From assembly GCA_905236285.1 (NCBI GenBank), contig CAJOPN010000003.1, positions 1 through 59,371 of the forward strand: a stretch of 59,371 bases of DNA. The letters are read 5' to 3'. Of this stretch, positions 19,938-27,067 are shown one piece after another; the first letter of the stretch is position 1, and the number at the start of each line of letters is the position of its first letter. Below the pieces are notes generated by a model. It saw nothing but the letters and a program-made list of their open reading frames with translations. It had not been told where the DNA came from and searched no databases. Both the position numbers and the translations under genes were made by a program. This stretch comes from an uncultured Selenomonadaceae bacterium. Its GTDB lineage: Bacteria > Bacillota > Negativicutes > Selenomonadales > Selenomonadaceae.

Positions 19938-20000
19938 CGCCTAATCTTGAATTTTTAATGTAATTTTAATCTTTCATTAATTGCATTCAAAGATTGGGCG
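19938..20000 (+). promoter_or_regulatory. Long stem-loop in the leader of the small secreted protein gene
   Basis: CGCCTAATCTTGAAT (19938-19952) pairs with ATTCAAAGATTGGGCG (19985-20000) with one bulged A and one G-U pair. Confidence 0.55.
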
Positions 20001-20041
20001 TTTATTATGTTCTCAACAAAAAAATTGAGGAAGTGATTTAA

Positions 20042-20326
20042 ATGAATGAGATAGCGAGGAAATATTTCTTGCCAATCCTTCTCGGCAGTATTATTGTCTT
20101 CGCTGTCGGTGATGAGGTTCATGCAAAATCGTTGTCGAATGAAAAAATTTCTTTCAATAATTTGGAAGACAGTTTTTGGGGAAAATTCCGCGATTCGGTT
20201 ATGAAGGACAAGGATAAGAATGATCCGAACGGCGGCGAACATTCCGAACCGTCAAGAGGCGGCGACGGAGAACACGGAGGGCAAGGCGGACGCGGTGACG
20301 GACATGGCGACGGACCTCCGAGATAA
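20042..20326 (+). CDS. Small secreted protein with Gly/Asp/His-rich C-terminal tail, unknown function
   Basis: 94 aa; signal-peptide-like N terminus; tail PNGGEHSEPSRGGDGEHGGQGGRGDGHGDGPPR; RBS GAGGAAGTG upstream; terminator downstream. Confidence 0.7.
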   Translation: MNEIARKYFLPILLGSIIVFAVGDEVHAKSLSNEKISFNNLEDSFWGKFRDSVMKDKDKNDPNGGEHSEPSRGGDGEHGGQGGRGDGHGDGPPR

Positions 20327-20344
20327 AATTAAATAAAAAAAACA

Positions 20345-20366
20345 CCGTCAACCTAAAAAATGACGG
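20345..20366. terminator. Rho-independent terminator, probably bidirectional
   Basis: CCGTCA acctaaaaaa TGACGG followed by a T-run, preceded by an A-run, between convergent genes. Confidence 0.75.
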
Positions 20367-20390
20367 CGATTTTTTTTTGCATAAAAATTT

Positions 20391-20846
20391 TTAATCGTTT
20401 TCTTCACATTTAATTTTTCTGATGATTCCGTTTACAACTTTGAACTCCATTTTATATTTGTAATCGGAACTGTAATAAGTATATTCTTTGTCGTAGCTGT
20501 CGACATCAATTTTGTCAGCCTTGCCGTATGCTTTATTGAGAGCATCTTCACTCATTCCGACAATTATTCCTTCCGAAGTTGCAAATCCGCTGTCCTCAGT
20601 TACAATTTCTTCTGCACGGCTTGCACGGTTGTTGACTTCGATATAAAAGCCTTTGTAATTCCATTTGTCGCCTACAACGCTGAGAGGTTCTCCGTAAATT
20701 TCTTTGATTTTGCTTACTCTCATTCCCGGCTGAAGATCTCCGAGTACAACTTGATCACTTCTCACGGTTGCAAATGCCATTGATGATACTGCCATCAATG
20801 CGCCGCAAATTAATGCCGTCATTTTTTTGTTTTTCAAAATAAACAT
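20391..20846 (-). CDS. Secreted protein of unknown function (possibly SmpA/OmlA-like fold)
   Basis: Signal peptide; VVLGDLQPGMRVSKIKEIYGEPLSVVGDKWNY and GIIVGMSEDALNKAYGKAD repeat-like segments. Confidence 0.6.
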   Translation of the reverse strand: MFILKNKKMTALICGALMAVSSMAFATVRSDQVVLGDLQPGMRVSKIKEIYGEPLSVVGDKWNYKGFYIEVNNRASRAEEIVTEDSGFATSEGIIVGMSEDALNKAYGKADKIDVDSYDKEYTYYSSDYKYKMEFKVVNGIIRKIKCEEND

Positions 20847-20937
20847 CTCCCAAAAAAATTTATTTATTTAATTTGAAGTTTTCGATTGAATTTGTGATAT
20901 AATGTCCGAAAAATTTTTTTAATTGGAGTGATTAAAA

Positions 20938-21174
20938 TTGTGTTTGGCATTTCCTGCAAAGATTATTGAAAAAAAAGATTTAATGGCTAAAGTTGAACTT
21001 TCAGGCGTTACTCGTGATGTAAGTTTAATGCTTTTGCCTGAGGCTCAAATCGGCGATTATGTTTTGGTTCATGCAGGTTTCGCAATGCAAATCGTTCATC
21101 AGAAAGAAGTTGATGAAATGCTTGCTTTATTCGATGAAATGGATGGTGCTCCACGTACCGTTAAAAATATTTAA
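20938..21174 (+). CDS. hypC: HypC/HupF-family hydrogenase maturation chaperone
   Basis: MCLAFPAKIIEK...GDYVLVHAGFAMQIV; GTG start. Confidence 0.9.
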   Translation: MCLAFPAKIIEKKDLMAKVELSGVTRDVSLMLLPEAQIGDYVLVHAGFAMQIVHQKEVDEMLALFDEMDGAPRTVKNI

Positions 21175-22325
21175 ATATTATTCTCCGCAATCTCAAAATT
21201 TCTTTCAGACAAATATTCAATGAGTTGGCGGTCTTTTTCTTTGTTCACATTTTCATCATATTCATCGCTGAATTCACTTACATAATATGGAACTGAATCT
21301 TCATATTCATAAGCCATTTTTTCAAAATGTTCATCAATTTTTTCGTCGGCAATTCCGAGATTTTCAGTCACGATTGATTCAAGTCTCTCAATATTCGGAA
21401 CGAGATAACTCACGCCGTTTATATAAGTCCAGCGACCCGGTACAATCCCCGTTTTAAATCCTTCGCTGCTTTCATCGGCAATTTTTAAAGTTTGAGCAAT
21501 TTCTATCATTTGACTGATTGATAAATCCGTTTTGACTGCATTTCGTGCCTCTTTCAATATTTCAGGCAACTTCATTACGACAGTCGGCGAACTCATTTTA
21601 TCGAGACATGCACGCATAAATTTTTGCTGACGGCGTACTCTTCCGGCATCTCCTTCTTCATCACGATAGCGAACATAAGTTATTGCCGTTTTTCCGTCCA
21701 TATGCTGAAGTCCCGGTTTTAAATCTATTACTAAGCCGCCGTTATCGTCCCATGGATCTTCATAAAACATTTTCTTTTCAACGTCAATATCAACTCCGCC
21801 GATTGCGTCAATCATATTTGCAAATGAATCCGTGCTGACAATTACATAATGATTAATATCAATTCCCAAAAATGATTCGACCGTGCTTTGACTGAGTGAT
21901 TCGCCGCCGTAAGCATAAGCCGCATTAATTTTGTCGTAGCCGTAACGTTTTATTTTTACTCTTGTATCACGCGGAATTGACAAAAGTGAAACAGTATCTT
22001 GATTTGAATCTACCGACGCGACCATCAAAGTATCCGATCGTCCGACATCTTCATTTCTTTCATCAACGCCCATTAACATTATATTTATTCTTTCATTATT
22101 TTTCTTAATCGGTGCGATTGCCTTTTCATTTTTGACGGATTGAACATTTTCAATTTGTTTCGCCGTGTTATTCGCAAATGGCAATTCATTAAAATTAAAT
22201 CCTGCATAAAACAAAAGAGATGATGCTGCTATTCCGGCACTAAGCAACAACATTTTTATTTTTTTATTTCTTCGTGCTATTTTCAAACGTTTTTCTGTCA
22301 TTCTCGTTCTGGGAGCACCTGTCAT
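21171..22325 (-). CDS. LytR-CpsA-Psr (LCP) family cell-envelope transferase
   Basis: NIMLMGVDERNEDVGRSDTLMVASVDSNQDTVSLLSIPRDTRV...DKINAAYAYGG...YVRYRDEEGDAGRVRRQQ. Confidence 0.92.
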   Translation of the reverse strand: MTGAPRTRMTEKRLKIARRNKKIKMLLLSAGIAASSLLFYAGFNFNELPFANNTAKQIENVQSVKNEKAIAPIKKNNERINIMLMGVDERNEDVGRSDTLMVASVDSNQDTVSLLSIPRDTRVKIKRYGYDKINAAYAYGGESLSQSTVESFLGIDINHYVIVSTDSFANMIDAIGGVDIDVEKKMFYEDPWDDNGGLVIDLKPGLQHMDGKTAITYVRYRDEEGDAGRVRRQQKFMRACLDKMSSPTVVMKLPEILKEARNAVKTDLSISQMIEIAQTLKIADESSEGFKTGIVPGRWTYINGVSYLVPNIERLESIVTENLGIADEKIDEHFEKMAYEYEDSVPYYVSEFSDEYDENVNKEKDRQLIEYLSERNFEIAENNI

Positions 22326-22438
22326 TTTAATTACCTCCGATAAATCCTTGCAAAAAAAAAATTTTCAATTCATTGCGATATAAATTACCACAAATCTATG
22401 AAAAACTTATGTAATTAAGCAGAAATTTAATTTATTTT

Positions 22439-22843
22439 TTACTTTTTAATTTTTGAATCGGCTTTAGATTGAAATTTTTCTTTTTCTACTATGTACCTTT
22501 CATGCGTTCCGCTTCCGATTTCATTCACTTCATCATATGCTTTTACCGCAAAATAAATTTTTTTCCCTTCGATTTTTGTAATTTCAGCCTCTGCACTTAT
22601 TTTTAATCCGATCGGTGTCGGTGATTTATGCGCTATATTTATTGAAATTCCGACTGAAGTTAAGTTTTCCGACAAATTTTTTTCAACGAGTTCTGCTGCC
22701 GCCTGCTCCATTAAACAAATCATCGCCGGTGTCGCCAATACTTTTAACGTTCCGCTTTTCAATTCAAGTGCCGTCGTCTCTTTCGTCGATTGCGATTCAA
22801 TTTCATTTCTTAAACCAATTTTTAATTCTTCCAAAATTTTCAC
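22439..22843 (-). CDS. Hotdog-fold thioesterase, FlK-like
   Basis: LKVLATPAMICLMEQAAAELVEKNL...TSVGISINIAHKSPTPIG...GSGTHERYIV. Confidence 0.85.
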   Translation of the reverse strand: MKILEELKIGLRNEIESQSTKETTALELKSGTLKVLATPAMICLMEQAAAELVEKNLSENLTSVGISINIAHKSPTPIGLKISAEAEITKIEGKKIYFAVKAYDEVNEIGSGTHERYIVEKEKFQSKADSKIKK

Positions 22844-22844
22844 C

Positions 22845-24071
22845 TCACAAATTATTTACAACTCCGACAAATAAATCTTCATTGCTCTGCACATCTTTTA
22901 TCACAAACAAAAATGGTCTGTCTGCATAAAAATCTTTTATCATTTCGGGAATCGGTGCTGCTCCCGTTACCATCATTCCTATTTCTGTTATCGCTGCAGC
23001 CTCTGTTCCTTTTTCATCTGTTTTTATTTTTGCTCTGTGTTTTATATCAGTTATTTTCAATGCCTTGTTATTTATTATTTTTAAAAATTCCGCATCATCG
23101 GTAAATGCTCTTCTTATTCCAATTTTTTGCAAATTTTCTTCTATTTTATTTTCCACGTCCATTTCAAATTTCGGTACTTTTACAAATACTTTGCCGTGAA
23201 ACGTCGGTGCATTTTTTATTTGTTCCAAAAAGTTTTCTTTATATTCCGTTGCTTCTTCATTCCATTCTTCTGCAATTTCCAAATCATTATTTTTTTTCGG
23301 CATTATCAAATACATTGAAACTATACTCAAGCCGTTTTCTTTTTTATACGGCAATTCGATTGATTTATATTTTTCGTCCTCGTAATATCTTATTTTGTTT
23401 CGGAATGTTTGATTCATCATCTTTACGTCAATTTTCGTCTCATTTTTATTTGTAAATTTTTCGACTGCCGTATTTTCAGCTTTAAATTGATTTTCCCAGT
23501 CTCCTTTAAAATATATTACATTTAATATATCAGTTACCGTTTCTGCCTTTATTGTTGATTTGTAATCGTTTATAAAATCATTCGTCTTTTCTTTCACAAA
23601 TTTTGTTATATATTTTTTTTCGCCTTCCAAATTGTTTTCAAAGTCTGCCGTTCTCACTTCTGATTTATATATTTTTTCTGCTGTATTTTTATATTCTTCA
23701 TTTATTCCGTTGGCTGCATATTTTTTGTTGATTGAGATTAAATTTGTTTCCTGCAATTTACGGCTCTCCGAATTGTAATTTTCAAAAATAATTTTTTGCA
23801 TTTCTTCTGTTTTTTTGTTTACGTCATCTATTGATTTTTCAGATATTAATTTTAAAATTTCTTCTTGAGTTTGTCCTTCAGCTCCGTTCGCCGTCAAACT
23901 TAACGCTGATTTTATGCTGTATGGCGAATAAAATATATTTTCGTCCTTGTTCAAAGTAGAAAAATATTCCCAATTAAAATTTTTTTCCGATTCTTCTGCC
24001 GAGCATGATGAGGTTACGATCATCATCGGCATTAATGCACTCAATAAAATTTTTTTAAACATTTTTTTCAC
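22845..24071 (-). CDS. Serpin-family protease inhibitor, putative lipoprotein
   Basis: Lipobox-like VTSSC; NIFYSPYSIKSALSLTANGAEGQTQEEI; reactive-loop hinge DEKGTEAAAITEIG; C-terminal ADRPFLFVIKD...LFVGVVNNL. Confidence 0.93.
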   Translation of the reverse strand: MKKMFKKILLSALMPMMIVTSSCSAEESEKNFNWEYFSTLNKDENIFYSPYSIKSALSLTANGAEGQTQEEILKLISEKSIDDVNKKTEEMQKIIFENYNSESRKLQETNLISINKKYAANGINEEYKNTAEKIYKSEVRTADFENNLEGEKKYITKFVKEKTNDFINDYKSTIKAETVTDILNVIYFKGDWENQFKAENTAVEKFTNKNETKIDVKMMNQTFRNKIRYYEDEKYKSIELPYKKENGLSIVSMYLIMPKKNNDLEIAEEWNEEATEYKENFLEQIKNAPTFHGKVFVKVPKFEMDVENKIEENLQKIGIRRAFTDDAEFLKIINNKALKITDIKHRAKIKTDEKGTEAAAITEIGMMVTGAAPIPEMIKDFYADRPFLFVIKDVQSNEDLFVGVVNNL

Positions 24072-24077
24072 CTTTCA

Positions 24078-24812
24078 TCAAATATTTTTGAAGTCAAAAG
24101 TAATAATTTTATTTGATTCCATAGCATTGCCGTCTTGATCGAGAGCAGGTTTAAAAATCCAATTTTTCGCCGCATTCAATGCAATATTGTCAATTATGAT
24201 TCGTTCGGACGATTTTATTACCTTCATCGCTTTTATTTTTCCGTCAATTCCGATCGTCACCAATACGCTCACATATCCTTTAAATTCCAAACCGATTTTC
24301 GGAGGATAAATTTCCTTTAAGGCAACAGGCGGCTGGCTCATTTGATGTTCAGCTGCATTTTTTTTGTCATCACTTATTTTTTCATCTTCAATATTTCTTT
24401 CGAGTTGATTTAAAACTTCGGCTTCATTTCGCGATAAAAAAGGCTGTCTTTCTTGAAGAGGTCTGTACTCATTTTTTTCCTGTTCGGTTTGCGATTGCGA
24501 TTCAATTTTTTGCTGAGGAATTTCTTCGACAAAAGAATCTTCAGCGGGAAAATCAGGAATTACAAGCGGCGGAAAATCTTCTGAAAGAAATTCTGATTTT
24601 TCATCTTCAATTTCAAACGTCTGTAAATCATCATCGGCAATCGGCAAATCTTCCGTTAAATCGACATCAACCCAATTCATTTCAATTATTTTTTCAATTT
24701 CAGGTTTCGGCATCAAATATGGAAGAATAAAAGCAAATCCGACACATGCAAACAAATGAAAAATTATCGCTGCAAAAATAGTTCGCCACCAATATGATGA
24801 ATATTTTTTCAT
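24078..24812 (-). CDS. tonB: TonB-family energy transducer
   Basis: N-terminal TM anchor, long acidic linker, C-terminal YPPKIGLEFKGYVSVLVTIGIDGKIKAMKVIKSS...NWIFKPA; downstream of exbB/exbD. Confidence 0.9.
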   Translation of the reverse strand: MKKYSSYWWRTIFAAIIFHLFACVGFAFILPYLMPKPEIEKIIEMNWVDVDLTEDLPIADDDLQTFEIEDEKSEFLSEDFPPLVIPDFPAEDSFVEEIPQQKIESQSQTEQEKNEYRPLQERQPFLSRNEAEVLNQLERNIEDEKISDDKKNAAEHQMSQPPVALKEIYPPKIGLEFKGYVSVLVTIGIDGKIKAMKVIKSSERIIIDNIALNAAKNWIFKPALDQDGNAMESNKIITFDFKNI

Positions 24813-25231
24813 TTTTCAAGCTCCGTTTTTATTTCTGTGGCGATTGATACATGACGAGTTCCCGATTTTTTTAACAAATCCAAAATTGCAACGACATTTT
24901 CATATTTTGCCGATTTGTCTCCTCTTATTACAAATACCGTTTCGGAATTTTCTTTGAGCGAATTATAAATTTTTTCCGACAGTTCTTTATTTGTTACATT
25001 ATCTTTGTCGTACAAAATATTTCCGTCAGCATTTACCGTTATCGGAATAATATTTGGTCGCGTATCTTGTTTTGCGTTTGATGATTGCGGCAAATTCACC
25101 TGCAATGTATTTATCTGAACCATGTAAATTGTACTTATCATAAAAAATACCAGAAGAAAGAGCATTATATCAATCATCGGAATTATCATTACAAGCGGCT
25201 GATTTTTTTCGCGAAATTCTCGACGACGCAT
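24809..25231 (-). CDS. exbD: Biopolymer transport protein ExbD
   Basis: PMIDIMLFLLVFFMISTIY...VFVIRGDKSAKYENVVAILDLLKKSG. Confidence 0.93.
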   Translation of the reverse strand: MRRREFREKNQPLVMIIPMIDIMLFLLVFFMISTIYMVQINTLQVNLPQSSNAKQDTRPNIIPITVNADGNILYDKDNVTNKELSEKIYNSLKENSETVFVIRGDKSAKYENVVAILDLLKKSGTRHVSIATEIKTELEK

Positions 25232-25234
25232 TTA

Positions 25235-25867
25235 TTACACCTGCCTTGTCAATGAAATTAAAACGATGTTCATTGTTTTTTCCAAAAGTGCAAGTATTTC
25301 ATCAAGTTTTTGAGCAAAATATGTATGAACGAGCAACGCGAAAATTGAAACACAAAGACCTGTCGCAGTTGCAATCAGTGCCTCGCCTATTCCGCCGGTA
25401 ATTGCCAGCGGTTGACCTGCTTGTATGCTGAATATGTTAAATGATTCTATCATTCCACTTATTGTTCCCAACAATCCAAGCAATGGTGCAAGCGTTACAA
25501 TCATTGATAAATAATTTAATCTCGCTCTCAATTTCATTGCTTCTTCATCGTGAGCATTCAATAATGCAAGTTCAATATTTTCTCTGTTCATTGCCGCATC
25601 AATTCCGGCTCGTGCAATTTTTCCGAGTGAATTATTTTCATTTTGACAATATGCAAACGTCGTTTTTATATCCTGCGATTTTAATCTTGCATTTAATCCG
25701 TTCAGAAAATCTTCGCTGTCTTTTATCGCGTAATTATAAAATCTAAATCTTTCTATTCCGATTGCCAAAACTGCTATAGAACTTATCAAAAGCAAATACA
25801 TTATCGGTCCGCCTTTTTCAAAAAGTTCAACTGCATCCAATAATTTTTCTCTCCTCTCTTTTTTCAA
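25235..25867 (-). CDS. exbB: MotA/TolQ/ExbB proton channel family protein
   Basis: LLGLLGTISGMIESFN and GIGEALIATATGLCVSIFALLVH. Confidence 0.93.
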   Translation of the reverse strand: MKKERREKLLDAVELFEKGGPIMYLLLISSIAVLAIGIERFRFYNYAIKDSEDFLNGLNARLKSQDIKTTFAYCQNENNSLGKIARAGIDAAMNRENIELALLNAHDEEAMKLRARLNYLSMIVTLAPLLGLLGTISGMIESFNIFSIQAGQPLAITGGIGEALIATATGLCVSIFALLVHTYFAQKLDEILALLEKTMNIVLISLTRQV

Positions 25868-25885
25868 ATTATATCATTTCCATTA

Positions 25886-27052
25886 TTAATTGCCTTGCAA
25901 ATATTTTATTTTCATCTTTATTATTCGTCTGACCGATTCGTTTAATCTTTCGTCCGTCAAAATTCCTTCGCGATACGCTTTCATTAATCCGTCAAATATT
26001 GCCTGTTCATGTTCGTATTCGTGACAAATCAAAACAATATCTGCTCCTGCTGTTATAGATTTGACTCCGACATCTGCAAAATCATAATATCGACTTATTG
26101 CTCCCATTTCCATATCATCAGTTATTATTATTCCTTTGAATCCGAGTTCTTCTCTCAATAAATCCTGCATTATTATTTTTGATAAACTCGCGGGATTTTC
26201 AGAATCAAACGCCGGATAATTTACGTGTGTAATCATTATAAAATAATTTTCTTCATTTCCTTCAATCACTTTCTGAAACGGATATATATCTTCATATCTC
26301 AAAGTTTCGGCATCGGCATTTACTATTACTTGATCCAAATGTGAATCGGTTTCGCCTTTCCCTATTCCCGGAAAATGTTTTAAACTGCACATTAAATTTT
26401 CTTCCGAATATCCTTCAACTGCTTTTTGTACAAATTTAAAAACTTCTTCGGCATTTGTACTGTATGATCTTTCATAAGTCGAACCAATATCCGCTACCGG
26501 TGCAAAATTTATATTAAATCCAATTTCTTTTAATTCAACCGATATTTTTTTTGCCCATTCTTTTGCTTGATTCGGATCGCCTGCCTCTCCTATTTTTTGT
26601 TGCGACGGCGGTGGATTTAAATCGTTTTTCATTCTTGCTACAAATCCTCCTTCTTCGTCAACCGCAATGAACAGCGGCAATTTACTTTTATTATTTTTTT
26701 GTATTGATTGATTGAGTTCCTTAACTTGATTTTTCGTCTCCATGTTTCTGTTAAATAAAATTATTCCGCCGAAATGATAATCATTTAACATTTGTGCAGA
26801 ATACTCGTCCAATTTCGTTCCGTGTATTCCGACCATCATCATTTGACCTATTTTTTCTTCGGGAGACATCTTTGATAATATGTCTTCCGCTTTTTCATCA
26901 AGTGTCATTTCTTTATTTGCCGATGCTTTATTTTCGTTTCCATTTTTTTCATTTTCAAACGGCATTGCTACACTTCTTATCATCAAAACTATCATGATTG
27001 CCGCAACAATTAATATCGCCAATCTGTCTTTTCTTAATTTTCTTTTTTCCAT
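25886..27052 (-). CDS. nagZ: GH3 beta-N-acetylhexosaminidase (NagZ-like), membrane-anchored
   Basis: PLFIAVDEEGGFVARM, FNINFAPVADIG, LMCSLKHFPGIGKGETDSHLD, IIITDDMEMGAI. Confidence 0.92.
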   Translation of the reverse strand: MEKRKLRKDRLAILIVAAIMIVLMIRSVAMPFENEKNGNENKASANKEMTLDEKAEDILSKMSPEEKIGQMMMVGIHGTKLDEYSAQMLNDYHFGGIILFNRNMETKNQVKELNQSIQKNNKSKLPLFIAVDEEGGFVARMKNDLNPPPSQQKIGEAGDPNQAKEWAKKISVELKEIGFNINFAPVADIGSTYERSYSTNAEEVFKFVQKAVEGYSEENLMCSLKHFPGIGKGETDSHLDQVIVNADAETLRYEDIYPFQKVIEGNEENYFIMITHVNYPAFDSENPASLSKIIMQDLLREELGFKGIIITDDMEMGAISRYYDFADVGVKSITAGADIVLICHEYEHEQAIFDGLMKAYREGILTDERLNESVRRIIKMKIKYLQGN

Positions 27053-27067
27053 TTTAATCTCTCTCTT

